NCBI RefSeq assembly: GCF_932526225.1
Contig: NC_064038.1
Location: 11,593,070-11,657,069 of the forward strand
Direction of reading: 5' to 3'
DNA length: 64,000 bases
Source: Nematostella vectensis
Taxonomy: Eukaryota; Cnidaria; Anthozoa; Actiniaria; Edwardsiidae
Numbering within the stretch: the first letter of the stretch is position 1; every line of letters begins with the position of its first letter. The translations under genes and the position numbers were made by a program. The notes under the pieces are model-generated. The model had not been told where the DNA came from. It saw nothing but the letters and a program-made list of their open reading frames with translations, and searched no databases. Below are positions 41,373 to 52,654 of the stretch, in pieces.

Positions 41373-42573
41373 TGTACAGGACCCGAAATGATCCCAGGAC
41401 CCGAAACGATCCCAGGACCCGAAGTGATCCCCAAAAGTACCCCAACTGATCCCGGGACCCGAAACAATCCCCAAGAGTCCCCGAAATGAACCCCAAGGAA
41501 TTACAGTAATGGACAACTAAAGGAATGTGTAAGGATTGGCTTTCAGTTTTAAAAACATATGAAACATTTAGCTTTGTTTGTGTTATTAAAAGGAAATTTA
41601 CATTAACTAAAACTATAGTATTAAGATTTTTATATACGACTGCGGGGAAAATACAGTGGTTGAGTCAGAAATTGGGGTCAACTAACAATTCCTGTGATAG
41701 TAATTTGAGGAGCCCGGCGTGGATAAATCATTTTTACATAACAAGCCATAAAAGATAGTCTTTACAGATGGGACATGCTGCTTTACATAGGAAGCGAAAA
41801 GTTTTAAAGTTATTTTTTGGTATGTTTGTTTCCGGTAAATGAAAGACCTATCATATCATGAGATCATGCCGGGGTGTACGCACGACTACATGAGGAAATT
41901 CAAAACTCACATAATATTGCTTTCACATCTTCTTAATATTTTGCATCGGTAGTAGAAGGGTTGTTCGAGTGTATTACTCAGTGTGCTTTTGTCATTCCAT
42001 CTTCTCGGCCAAACCGGCTGCCTAAAATGTGTCGGTGAATATTCGCTCGTGTGAACAAGGATTTCGTGGTGAAATACATGTTTGGTTGTCAGATGAATAT
42101 TAATTTTTAGGGGTGATGTTTACCGGAAATGAGATTTATAGTGTCGGAGTCATGTGTCGGAACCGCAAAATGTTAAGAGTGTGATGGAAGGTCAAAAGTT
42201 TGGTTGATCTGAGCAAAGCTGTGCTATGTTTATGCTATATTCCTTACAGTAGCAATTTAAAGTTGTGTATTTGTTTTGGACTCTGTTTATGGGTTTAACG
42301 CCGGGCAATGTAATAAATAAAAGTATTGTGTTGGAATTTAATATTTTTAAGTCACGTTGTTTAGAAACCGAGTCGCTGTTAACCCTTTATTATGCTTCAA
42401 GAATTGCAAGTATTTCTTCTGCTTTCCCTTTGTCCATTACCGTAATTCCTTGGGGTTGATTTCGGGGACTCCTCGGTATCGTTTCGGGTCCGAGGATCAG
42501 TTGGGGTACTTTTGGGGATCATTTCGGGTCCTGGGATCGTTTCGGGTCCTGGGATCATTTCGGGTCCTGTACA
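41373..42573. mobile_element. 1.2-kb inverted-repeat DNA transposon, copy 2
   Basis: Same family as 28454-29624, with its interior in the opposite orientation. It begins TGTACAGGACCCGAAATGAT, ends ATCATTTCGGGTCCTGTACA, and is flanked by the 4-bp duplication GAAC (41369-41372 and 42574-42577). It starts 71 bp upstream of the HINT1 start codon and fills much of the space between HINT1 and the divergent LicD-like gene. Confidence 0.9.
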
Positions 42574-42577
42574 GAAC

Positions 42578-43456
42578 TCTGACCTACCGCCGTAACTCGC
42601 CATACAACACATATAACCCTACTGTTCCCCAAGTTCATGCTCAAAATACTGAGTGAGAATAGCATTTACAAGGAGTATGAGATTATTACGTCTTTACACC
42701 GATGGACTTGCGGCTTACGATGAATTTGTGTGCATAGAATAAGTTAATCCAGTCATAACTAAAGAAGGACGTAGCGACACAATTGAACGGAGCTAAACTG
42801 GATTCTAGCCTGCGAGACACAAAGAAGTAAAGCATCGGTACAGATCTTAACGGTGGGTAGTTGCTGAACTTAAAGCAAGATGGGTTGTTGTGTAAAACAA
42901 ATCATCTCTTTTCTTACGGTTAATTTAATCGTTCATTTGTAAGTAATAACTGTGTGACAATGATGGCCCCTCTGTAAACGAAACCTGATCTGGTCATTAA
43001 ACGCTTTTGCGCGGTTGGAATTTCTTAGATGAATAAATGCGATACTTTTATCGGTACTGCAGTCATCTTTGTTCAACAGTGAATTATTATCTCAGAATGG
43101 TTTTTTCCCAAATAAAATCTGTCAACCTGTGAAATATTTTACTCATAAATACAAAAGAGAATTTTTTTGAGGGGTGATTTTTTCTAGTCATAGACCGATA
43201 TGCAGAGAGAAATAGAGGAAGTAGTTATTTTTGCCGAGGCGCGGCTTCAAATTCTCTAGCACAGTGGTTATTTTAGGCCCCTCCCCCCGTGCTATGTCCG
43301 GTTCCCACTTGTGTTGAGGTCGTGTATGCCCGGTTCACACTTGCGCTGCCCTTGTATATGTTCTGTTCCCACTTGTGTTGCGGTCGTGTATGCCCGGTTC
43401 ACAAGTCATGGACACAAAACGTAATAATAAAAGAGCTATTTCATTTTTTTTTCTAG
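42578..43456. other. Promoter and 5' region of the LicD-like gene
   Basis: No coding frame is supported. Near 43285-43410, two copies of GTGTATGCCCGGTTCACA alternate with CCGGTTCCCACTTGTGTTG-like units. A pyrimidine tract ending TTTTTTTTTCTAG (43443-43456) is a good acceptor just before the coding exon, so an upstream non-coding exon is likely. Confidence 0.45.
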
Positions 43457-43466
43457 GTAATCCAGC

Positions 43467-44669
43467 ATGATCAGTTTTCTACGAAGTGTCTTCGTCCTCA
43501 GCCTTGGCCTAGGCCTCGTAACTATGGCAACTGTCACATTTTACTTTTATCTAGCCAATCAGCATCCATCTCAACACGTCATCTCTCTAGACTACCCAGA
43601 CGACTACAGCACTATCAAGGACACTGATCTTACCTACTCTCCTTTCCCTAGCGACAAAATCCTGAACATTACCACCCAGCTGCTACCTCATCCTCGTAGT
43701 CACGTGGTCACCAATAGCAGTCACGTGATCACTTTATTCGCGTGTGCTAGGGGATGCGCCCAAGAAAAGAAGTACGGAATCGTTTACCAGTACTTGAAGA
43801 TTGTCCTTGTGTGTCAACATTTAGACACGCCTGGTTACTTTTGTAAAACATGGAGCTGGGATCCGGCGAACTGGACTCTGGAATTTTCGGATGTGCTCGA
43901 ACCACCAATCGTGTATAATGGCTATCTTATTTGCGCATATCCGATAAAAACGGATCGCGTTCATCGAATAGTACACGTTAATGGAACAATAGAACTTCCA
44001 GGATGCAGCCCAAAGAGGAACTCATGTACAACGATCGACCCGTATTTCGATACACAGTTGCGCATGCGCATAAATTGGAGTCCGTGCTGTCGTGCATTGA
44101 ATATCAAGTTGCTTAGCGACACCACTGACCTATTTGAGGCTCAGGGTGTAAGATACGTTTTAATTGGTGGAGCGTGTATATCGGTTGCGCGGGAAAATGG
44201 CAGTTTCATACCTTACGACACAGACCTCGATATGATGATCTTTATAAAAGACCGCGAAAAATTGCGAAACGTTACTGCGCATGCGCTCAGAAAACTCGGG
44301 TATTACTTGACGTGGCATCGTCACGGCTCGTACGTACGATTTTGCGTGAATTCATTCTGTGATGCGCACATTGATGCGTGGTTTTACGAGTTTTTACCAA
44401 ATAATCGAAACAGGGTTCGCTATCACGGTATGAATTGGTGGGAGGTGCGTGAGGGAATGATTTTCCCAACCAGCCGGAGGTATTTTGAAGGGAAATTGTA
44501 CAGGTTTCCTAGAAAGCTGGAAAGTTACTTGGATCATGAATACTCCACGGGTGTGATGGCGGGGTACAAGAATTGGAGGGACGTGTTTTTATGTAATTAT
44601 AAAATGGGACGAAAGTGTACACATTACGCGGAGGCAGTGAAAAAGAAGAAAAGAAAGAAATATGAGTAA
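43467..44669 (+). CDS. LicD/fukutin-family membrane protein
   Basis: The 400-residue protein is encoded in one coding exon. Residues about 8-29 form a single membrane segment (LSLGLGLVTMATVTFYFYLA), giving a type II Golgi/ER topology. The lumenal part has several N-x-S/T sites and many cysteines. The LicD-type nucleotidyltransferase-fold domain starts near residue 210: GVRYVLIGGACISVARENG, then FIPYDTDLDMMIF (DxDxD at 251-255), a later HIDAW (301-305), and the end motif YLDHEYSTGV. Known members transfer phosphocholine (LicD) or ribitol phosphate (fukutin, FKRP) to glycans; the substrate here is unknown. The tail is very basic (KKKKRKKYE). A splice acceptor ends 10 bases before the Met, so an untranslated first exon is expected. 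Confidence 0.82.
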   Translation: MISFLRSVFVLSLGLGLVTMATVTFYFYLANQHPSQHVISLDYPDDYSTIKDTDLTYSPFPSDKILNITTQLLPHPRSHVVTNSSHVITLFACARGCAQEKKYGIVYQYLKIVLVCQHLDTPGYFCKTWSWDPANWTLEFSDVLEPPIVYNGYLICAYPIKTDRVHRIVHVNGTIELPGCSPKRNSCTTIDPYFDTQLRMRINWSPCCRALNIKLLSDTTDLFEAQGVRYVLIGGACISVARENGSFIPYDTDLDMMIFIKDREKLRNVTAHALRKLGYYLTWHRHGSYVRFCVNSFCDAHIDAWFYEFLPNNRNRVRYHGMNWWEVREGMIFPTSRRYFEGKLYRFPRKLESYLDHEYSTGVMAGYKNWRDVFLCNYKMGRKCTHYAEAVKKKKRKKYE

Positions 44670-44718
44670 ACACTCATTTTAACCTTACACCTTTATTTAA
44701 ACTTTTATAAAAAATAAT

Positions 44719-44724
44719 AATAAA
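44719..44724 (+). terminator. Polyadenylation signal of the LicD-like gene
   Basis: AATAAA within AAAATAATAATAAAGAAC lies 50 bases after the stop codon, the usual placement for a short 3' untranslated region. Confidence 0.6.
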
Positions 44725-44787
44725 GAACGTACTACATAGGTGCGGTTATGCTCTAACATTATGTTATATAATTACAGTAAATGTTGG

Positions 44788-44970
44788 AAAATTCGCGGGT
44801 CTTGGGGTCCAAGGGTTAAATCCGCGATTTAATAAACCGTCAGCGGGTATTTTGTAGTTATTTTGTATGTAAATTAGTAGTATTTTGGGGGGTCAAAAAA
44901 ACCTCGGGGTCCAAGACCTTAGATCGCGAATTTTCAGGTTCGCGAATTTTCCGGTCGCGAATTCTCCATT
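44788..44970. mobile_element. Possible MITE with AATTCGCG ends
   Basis: TAAATGTTGGAAAATTCGCG on the left and CGCGAATTCTCCATTATTG on the right are imperfect inverted repeats. GGGGTCCAAG occurs twice inside. It lies between the convergent LicD-like and phosphatase genes. Confidence 0.45.
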
Positions 44971-45059
44971 ATTGTTATTACGGCGCTTTTACACAGGGAG
45001 GTTATGCTAACTAAACTAGTAACCAATTGTGAACGCGTAGACTTTGCGTGTGATATTTC

Positions 45060-45375
45060 TGCTCGACTTCCCACGTATACTGTGAAAATACAGCACTACA
45101 CTACACTACTTAGATACAGTCAAAACGGTTATACCAGTCAAACCAGCTATATCTCGTTTTCCTGGTAAAACTACTACACTATACTGCTTAGATATAGTAA
45201 AACTCTTTACACCGTTTTCTCTCTCCTGGTAATACTTCTACACCCAGCCTACTTAGATATTGTAAAACAAGTTATCATATCTCATTCTTTTGGTAACATT
45301 ACTACACTATATCTAGTTAGATATAGTCAAACCAGTCAAACCAGTTATTCCATATCTCGTTCTCCTGGTAACAGT
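45060..45375. repeat. About 60-65-bp degenerate tandem repeat
   Basis: Four to five imperfect units share ACTACACTA, CTTAGATATAGT, AAAAC and TCTCGTTCTCCTGGTAA. It directly precedes, on the plus strand, the end of the alkaline phosphatase coding region. Confidence 0.8.
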
Positions 45376-45382
45376 AGGTGCA

Positions 45383-45603
45383 TTAGTAAAGCACTAAGCA
45401 CGTGACAAGTGCGGCAACAAGAGGGGCGAATAGTGCGGTTACCATGGCAGCAGATGCTGAAGGCCCCCCACGTGCCTCGGGCTTGGAGCACGTGCCCTGT
45501 TTACTGCTTGACAGACACAGGGCGTGGTCCATCACGTGGAAAATGACATTCTGCTCGACCACGCCCGTCAATAGATGAGCCCACGGTCCGCGTGAGTATA
45601 TGC
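45383..45603 (-). CDS. Alkaline phosphatase terminal exon, GPI form
   Basis: After the CAG acceptor it reads IYSRGPWAHLLTGVVEQN, then FHVMDHALCLSSSKQGTC, and after ARGGPSASAA a 20-residue hydrophobic tail and stop. The small residues before the tail are a plausible GPI attachment site. Confidence 0.88.
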
Positions 45604-48600
45604 CTGGGAGGATATGGTTTGGTTTAGTGTTAAAATAATGTTAAAATCAAGGATATTGTCTTCGTATAAGTTCTTCAATACTACTAAAAATGATTGAGCC
45701 CTGTAAAATAGAACCCCAAAAGAAAACTTGAACCAGGGAGTTCGAGTTATCTGAGTATAGAGATGGCTAATGGATTAGTATCAAAAAACTTTAAGTAAGT
45801 TTGATTTATCGCGGAATTAAAAAAAAACAAATGCTGCTCCTAGCAATCAATGACAATCGTTTTTCTAATTGGTCTAAATGAGCCTGGGGCGAGCGTACGG
45901 GAAATCTGAAACGATATGAAAACTTTAAATCCTAGGCCTATTTTCAAAATGGCGGCCAGCAAAATGTAGTTAACATCAATTTGTGCAAGTTTACGTGGAA
46001 ATTTTCGCCAAAACTGTTGTAGGAGGAAAAATAGCTTCCCATAGGCCCCCCACGTGCCCCGGGCTTGGAGCACGTGCCCTGTTTACTGCTTGACAGACAC
46101 AGGGCGTGGTCCATCACGTGGAAAATGACATTCTGCTCGACCACGCCCGTCAATAGATGAGCCCACGGTCCGCGCGAGTATATGCCTGGGAGGATATGGT
46201 TTGGTTTAGTGTTAAAATAATGTTAAAATCAAAGATATTGTCTTCGTATAAGTTCTTCAATACTACTAAAAATGATTGAGCCCTGTAAAATAGAACCCCA
46301 AAAGAAAACTTGAACCAGGGAGTTCGAGTTATCCGAGTATAGAGATGGCTAATGGATTAGTATCAAAAAACTTTAAGTAAGTTTGATTTATCGCGGAATT
46401 AAAAAAAAACAACAAATGCTGCTCCTAGCAATCAATGACAATCGTTTTTCTAATTGGTCTAAATGAGCCTGGGGCGAGCGTACGGGAAATCTTTGACGAT
46501 ATGAAAACTGTGACGATATGAAAACAGGCCTATTTTCAAAATGGCGGCCAGCAAAATGTAGTTAACATCAATTTGTGCAAGTTTACGTGGAAATTTTCGC
46601 CAAAACTGTTGTAGGAGGAAAAATAGCGTAAAAATGATTGACGCGGACTTCAAAATATAATGTCCTTATAAGGAATTGTCCGAGTAAGCTAGAAAAACGG
46701 CAGTTTTACAAGCAAGACTGATTAATATGCAGAGCTATTGTTATATTTTGCGGTGCATTTAAGTTCTCATTGACAGAGCAAAAAATGGCAAGTTTTCCCA
46801 AATAAAGTCTGGTTAACTTCGGTAAGCTTGAATTTAAGCATAGAGGTCCCTTATCATATGTAAACCAACATATCAAAAAGTATTTTTTCTAATGGATTTG
46901 TCTTCGCGATATGAGGCTTGAAGTGCAATTTTCAAATGTTCAAAGTATTAATTCTCCTCGTTTTTAGGGAGAAGTCGGGCTCTTCGCTCGCTGATATCTA
47001 AATTTCATATCTTCTAAATTTCTTTAAAATTCGGAATTAAGCTTTTGGTCAGAGGAGCTCCTTGTACTCGGAATCTTGAGCTTATATATTAAGAATAAAA
47101 AAATTCATGCCATTTTTTTTTTTGCTATGTCGTACTCACCAACATCCTGACTTCCATGAGCCTCGTCATAATCATAACCAATGTACAGCGCTTGCTGCTT
47201 GAAGTCCTTAGCTCCCGTGTCCACCCCTGTGAGGTTCGCCCTTACCCCCTTGACTGCCCCCGGTCCGTTCATGTAGCCCAGGATGGTATAAGGCTTGTTG
47301 TCATTCAATGCAAGCTTCACTTCACCGTCCTGCTTCATTAGTCCAAATATGGGGCTATTTATATCCGGGTACCCAGTCAAGGTGAACACGTGACCATGGT
47401 CAGCGGTTGATATAATCAGTGTGTCCTCTGTGTGAGATAGTACGGTTATAAGATATTGTTTATTTTTTGTCACCTTTTTAATCTCAAAGGGAAAGAATAA
47501 TTGGGCTAAAGAGCGGGCATGTTTTATTTTCTTCTTTGTTGACACTGAATTTTTGTTTGGATGCTATAATTATGCTATAACTATGTTATATTCATTGTGC
47601 TTTCTTTCACTAAAGCAAAGCAAGAATAGTTCATTTGGGAAGGTAGAACGGAGAAAAAGACTTAAAAAGCATCGACTGTAAACACAATTGGTGTGGCTTT
47701 TTATAGGGCAAGAATAAGTTAGAATTATTAATAAAATCACACTTTTTGAAGAGCTGTCAAATATCACCTTTGTCCGTCATTTCGACCGCCTTTGCAACAC
47801 CTTCTTCCAAATTCACGACCTCATTAAGGGCTTGGCGGGCGATACCATTATGATGGCCGATGTCAATCAATCCAGCTGAGAAATAAATGGCAATACTTTA
47901 ACCCCGTCCCCAGGCTTCTCCTTTGTCAGCACTTTTTCATAGGCCCCATGATGCAACGCGGTCATATTTTATTATAAAAATGGCAGGTTGGTGTATTGGG
48001 TAAGTGGTAAATCAAATGTGACGTCACTAACAAGATCCCACGCAGCGACAAGGAGCCTGGGGACGAAGCTAGTAATACTTTTTCGGTAACGTTAGTAGTG
48101 GAGGATTACCTTTGACAGAATATATGGTATTTGATATATAGAATTTGGAAATGGTATATAGAAAACTTATAAAAACAAAGCAACTGCAAAGAAAACTAGA
48201 CAAAAAAGAAGTAGAGAACTACAGTAGTAAGACTTGAGTTGGAGAAGTGCAAAAATCATTTAGTAAAACTAGAAAAATAGAATTAGAAAAAAAAAGATTA
48301 GCAAAAATGGAGTCAGAAAACAGTAAAACGGAAAAAATTGGAGCTATTCAAATAAAAGGAAATGAATAGCCAATCAACCTAAGAAGAAGACAGAGTATTC
48401 GTACCATTTGTCTGTTTAAACAAACCATTTGTCTGTGTAAACGTACCATTTGGCTGTGTAAACGTACCATTTGACTTTGTAAACATACCATTTGGCTGTG
48501 TAAACGTGTCATTTGACTGTGTAAACATACCATTTGGCTGTGTAAACGTGCCATATTTGGCTGGGTTAACATACCATTTGGCTGTGTAAACGTGCCATTT

Positions 48601-51600
48601 GGCTGTGTAAACGTACCATTTGACTGTGTAAACATACCATTTGGCTGTGTAAACGTGCCATATTTGGCTGGGTTAACGTACCATTTGGTTGTGTAAACGT
48701 GCCATATTTGGCTGTGTGAACGTGCCATATTTGGCTGTGTTAACGTACCATTTGACTGTGTAAACATACCATTTGGCTGTGTAAACGTGCCATATTTGGC
48801 TGGGTTAACATACCATTTGGCTGTGTAAACGTGCCATTTGGCTGTGTAAACGTACCATTTGACTCAGTAAACATACCATTTGGCTGTGTAAACGTGCCAT
48901 ATTTGGCTGAATTAACATACCATTTGGCTGTGTAAACGTGCCATTTGGCTGTGTAAACGTACCATTTGACTGTGTAAACATACCATTTGGTTGTGTAAAC
49001 GTGCCATATTTGGCTGTGTAAACGTGCCATATTTGGCTGGGTTAACGTACCATTTGGTTGTGTAAACGTGCCATATTTGGCTGTGTAAACGTGCCATATT
49101 TGGCTGGGTTAACGTGCCATATTTGGCTGGGTTAACGTGCCATATTTGGCTGGGTTAACGTGCCATATTTGGCTGGGTTAACGTACCATTTGGCTGGGTT
49201 AACGTACCATATTTGGCTGGGTTAACGTACCTTCAACAGCGAGGAAGAAGCCCTTGCCATTGTCGTTGTTCTTAAGGATGGAGACAGCCTTCTCCACCAT
49301 TTCAGCTATGGAGGGTTCTCCTCCTACATCCTCGTCACGGTCGATTGCGAATTGCATGTGGCTGCTCTCAAACATACCTAGACAAAACGGTATCACGTGG
49401 TCAAGCACGATGTTGGTAATGTTGAACTTGTCAGCTTGTTGTTATTGTTGAGAATGATTATGAGGGTGAAATAAATATGGGACGACTGCATATTGATGTT
49501 GGTGGTGGTAATGGGGAAGAAGAGGAAAAATGATGATGGCCATAGTGGTTATAGTTATGAAGACAATAATTATGTGCTAGTGGTTTTGATGATATGACAA
49601 TAGTGGTGAAATAAATATTGCACGACGGCAGATATAATGAGGATGATTTTGGTTATGATGATGATGATGACGATGATAATGGCGGTTGCGGTGGTAGCTA
49701 TGGTTATGGGGAAGAAAATAATGATGATTATGATTCTCATGATGATGATGATGATGGTTGTGGCAGTAGTTATGATGATCGTAAATTTGATGATGATGAT
49801 GATGGCAACTATGATGATGATGATGGACGATGACAAATATGTTGATGATGATGATGACGATGGACGATGATGCTTAGACACGAGTCAGTGTGTATCGGAG
49901 TAAGGCGTTTGTGCCCACATAGATACTTGTGCTATTTAAATGCAACACGTATTTATTCATCTATTAATCATGTGAAGCATATAATTCACCCCATTTGTGA
50001 CCCTTCATGGGAAAACGTACACTATGGTTTTCCGTGCGGCAATACACATCTGACACACGGAACTCCTTTCCGTGCTCACGGAATTTCAGAGCCATAGTGT
50101 ACGTTTTACCATGGAGAATCACATTTGCCTTATATTCGCGTTTTACCTAGAAAATGTTTGGTAGTTTTGGGATCTACTGCGTCAAATTGGGTCTTGTTCC
50201 AGGCGTAGACGGACCCCTCCCTCTTGTTGAGCCACTCCTGGATGAGGTTACGCCCATCGTACCGCTCGCCTGTCTTGTTCACGTGTTCAGGATCACGTGT
50301 AGTGTTCGGGAGAAAGCTTCGGCGACCACCGCCCATCACGACCTCGATACCATCACCCACTGAGCCTTGGAAGTCAACTAACTGTTGAGCTTCATAGAGA
50401 AGGGCAGAATTTGGTAAATTTGAATGGGTATCCTACTCTACCCATAATGCACTTCATGGTTGTTGTCTGCGTCATCGATAACAAATCTAAATGAATCATT
50501 TCATCCAAAAATTAAATATCAATCAAAGTCGAAAAGAGCCTAAGGCGATCGTGTGGGAATACAAACCACACTTCTTTATTAATGTGGCTGCCTTCAAAAT
50601 TTTAATAAAAGGTAAACTCAGATTCCTGCATTCCGTAAACACGTGCGAATTATAGTACAAGACATCATCGATTGTTCTATATGCGAAGCTCTAAAAACCT
50701 TAAATATATTACACCATAAGGGGATAAATTACGGGAATATATGATATCCACTTCAGAATTTGATAAATGTTTTTACTTTCGCTGACCTCCAAGTGGAGCG
50801 GGGTACTTCTGTACACAGAAACCGAGTACCGCTGTTTCTTTATTTTAAAGCCAGTCGATCCGATTTGCGTGGTTTTGTAGGCAATAAAAACCCCATGCTT
50901 GTGAATTAAATCCGTTTGAATCATGCTGAAATTTAATCCACCCTACTATAAAATCGACTCGATTATATTTCTACGATATCAAACAATGCTGGGTAAGTTA
51001 TATTTTTGAAAATGGTGGGAGTTCTAAACATTCAAAACAAAAACAAAACAACAGTGTCACGCAAGTCGGATTCACGGACACGCCACGCTCTATTTCAAGC
51101 CGTCGCTAGGCCTAATCGATGGGCGCGCGTACTGCGGGCTCACTAAAAAGAGGAGGGTGTCACGTTATTTATCAATTTAGCTCACCCATATCCTTGCATG
51201 AAGTATTGCCGTATCCTCTAGATACCATTTCCTTGTCGCTTTCCCAGTACCTGCTTGCGGAGTGCGCGTACAAGTTCGCGGGTGTCGCGTGTGTTAGACG
51301 CATGGAGGTAATAAATCCTGTTGCCATCCCGGCTTCCTCTGCGAGCTTCAGTATACTGTCGACCTTACGGTCCTCGGTGAGTGTCTCGCATTTATTGGTC
51401 ACGACTTCTTCATTCACGCCGATCATCGCTGAAAGGGAATGAAAGAGGATCAAAAGAACATGAGAGAGTAGAATAGAATGGTTAGTCAATTTTAATGGAC
51501 ACATAATGCATTAGTTAAGAGCAAGAACATAAAAGCTAGCTTTTGATCTCGTCTATCCCTACTCCTCCCCCCTGCAACATAGTCTGATCCCCTCCCCCTA

Positions 51601-52638
51601 CTTTGTCTCACTCTCACCTGATCTCTTCCATATCTCCCCCTCCCCTCCATAGTACAAAGTTTTCTTCTTTCCCCTGCCCCTACCTTGTCGCGAACTTACC
51701 TAATCTCTTCCATATCTACCCCTCCCCTCCCAAGTACATAGTTTGATTCTATTCCCTCCCCCTATCTTGTCTTACTCTCACCCGATCTCGTCTATATCTA
51801 CACTACCCTCCTCTCCCCTCCCAGTACATAGTTTTATCCCAATTCCCTCCCCCTATCTTGTCTTACTCTCACCCGATCTCGTCTATATCCAGGGGCGTAG
51901 CCAGGGGGGTGGCCCAAGGGGCCCGAGCCCCCCTTTTAGCAGCCTAAAATACAGTAAATGTATGAGACATTATCTAAAATACAGGAGAAAATGCCTTGAA
52001 AGAGCCTTTTGGGCCCCCTCCTGTTAAAAATCCTGGCTACGCTGCAGATATCTATAACTATCCTCCCCTCCCCTCCCAAGTACACAGTTTGATCCTATTC
52101 CCCCCTACCTTGTCTTATCACTCTCACCTGATATATTGTCTATACCCCTCCCCTCCCTAGATATATTGTCTATACCCCTCCCCTCCCTAGAACATAGTTA
52201 ATTCTATCCCCTCCCCCCCTACCTTGTCGCAAACTCACCTGATATCGTCTATATCTACCCCCTCCTTCCCTAGTACATAGTTTGATCCCCCCTCCCCATA
52301 TCTTGTCTAACTCTCACCTGATCTCGTCTTGACACCAGTAAACATAGCATTCGCAGTTCCTGCCGAGTCCGACCCCTGGCGGTTCGTGGTGTAAGTCTTC
52401 GACAATCCAGTATACGGGAACTCCTCGTAGCTTAACCAACCCTTCTCACCGACCTGCCCTTTCAGCTGTCCTTTCAGAATCCGACCAGCAGTGTTGGTAT
52501 TGATATCGCATCCATCTCCGACAAAGATGATTAGGTTCTTAGCCGGCTTGGTGTTTGGGCGTTGGAGGAGGTGCTTCTTGACGGTCGAGACGCCATCTTT
52601 GAACCATTGGTTGTTGGACTGCGAAGCAGGTACATCAC
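45383..52638 (-). CDS. Alkaline phosphatase, GPI-anchored type; first exon not found
   Basis: This is an extracellular zinc/magnesium phosphomonoesterase. Exons (minus): 52638-52318, 51428-51186, 50389-50147, 49377-49231, 47875-47768, 47427-47140, then 45603-45383 or the alternative 46185-45944. All joins are phase 1 and consistent, giving about 520 residues without the signal exon. The catalytic set is visible: FVGDG (metal Asp), SDSAGTA (nucleophile Ser), LTHATPA, SRYWESD (Arg), FFLAVE (metal Glu), LIDIGHH (metal Asp and His), STADHGH (Asp-His) and DEAHGSQDV (His). In the IDHGHH segment the first His is Ile and the preceding Arg is Leu. The exon ending at 45383 closes with a hydrophobic stretch (ALFAPLVAALVTCLVLY) typical of a GPI signal. 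An upstream exon with the signal peptide must end in phase 1 and was not recognised. Confidence 0.93.
45462..46628. repeat. 582-bp tandem duplication carrying the phosphatase terminal exon
   Basis: 45462-46033 and 46044-46628 are about 95% or more alike by eye, offset 582 bases, from GGCCCCCCACGTGCC to GTAGGAGGAAAAATAG. Differences are scattered substitutions and a few small indels. Each copy holds the terminal exon and one copy of the dispersed GAGCCTGGGGCGAGCG element. The left copy retains the original coding tail; the right copy is cut after ARGGP. Confidence 0.95.
45944..46185 (-). CDS. Alternative phosphatase terminal exon without GPI signal
   Basis: This is the duplicated exon and the first one met after the 47140 donor. 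Its acceptor and first 50 or so codons match the GPI exon, with one Glu to Gly change. After ARGGP it runs through the duplication border into MGSYFSSYNSFGENFHVN and stops after about 30 residues at WPPF, with no hydrophobic tail. If used, it would give a secreted enzyme. It may equally be skipped or a dead copy. Confidence 0.55.
48390..49230. repeat. 22-25-bp minisatellite in a phosphatase intron
   Basis: About 36 units of TTTGGCTGTGTAAACGTACC (variants GTGCCAT and GGGTTAAC) fill the intron. It abuts the donor after FFLAVE: the GTACGTTAACCC of the splice site has itself become part of the repeat pattern. Open minus-strand frames across it are repeat artefacts. Confidence 0.95.
49630..49875. 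repeat. GAT-rich microsatellite
   Basis: Long runs of GAT/GAC trinucleotides in the intron between exons 50147 and 49377. The Asp-, Met- or Ile-rich open frames are a by-product. Confidence 0.95.
51540..52320. repeat. Pyrimidine-rich minisatellite with inserted MITE
   Basis: Units of about 80-100 bp share CTCCCCTCCCAAGTACATAG, TTTGATCC, CTATCTTGTCTTACTCTCAC and GATCTCGTCTATATCTAC. Units at the right edge contain CTCTCACCTGATCTCGTCTT, which is the reverse complement of the phosphatase donor region. The array therefore seems to have grown from the exon border. Confidence 0.9.
51890..52044. mobile_element. MITE family 1, copy e
   Basis: It is inserted inside the pyrimidine-rich minisatellite. 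The ends are CAGGGGCGTAGCCAGG and CCTGGCTACGCTG. The left flank TATATC and right flank ATATCTATA suggest a duplicated T/A-rich target. Confidence 0.9.
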
Positions 52639-52654
52639 CTGAACAGAGAGCTAG

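Noticed and set aside
48348-49097. A threonine/glutamine/tyrosine repeat protein on the minus strand
   Set aside because: It is only the translation of the phosphatase intron minisatellite and breaks into many overlapping frames.
48390-49230. A CRISPR-like array
   Set aside because: The units are contiguous without unique spacers and lie in an intron of a eukaryotic gene; it is a minisatellite.
49570-49881. Isoleucine- or aspartate-rich proteins
   Set aside because: They are translations of the GAT microsatellite in both strands.
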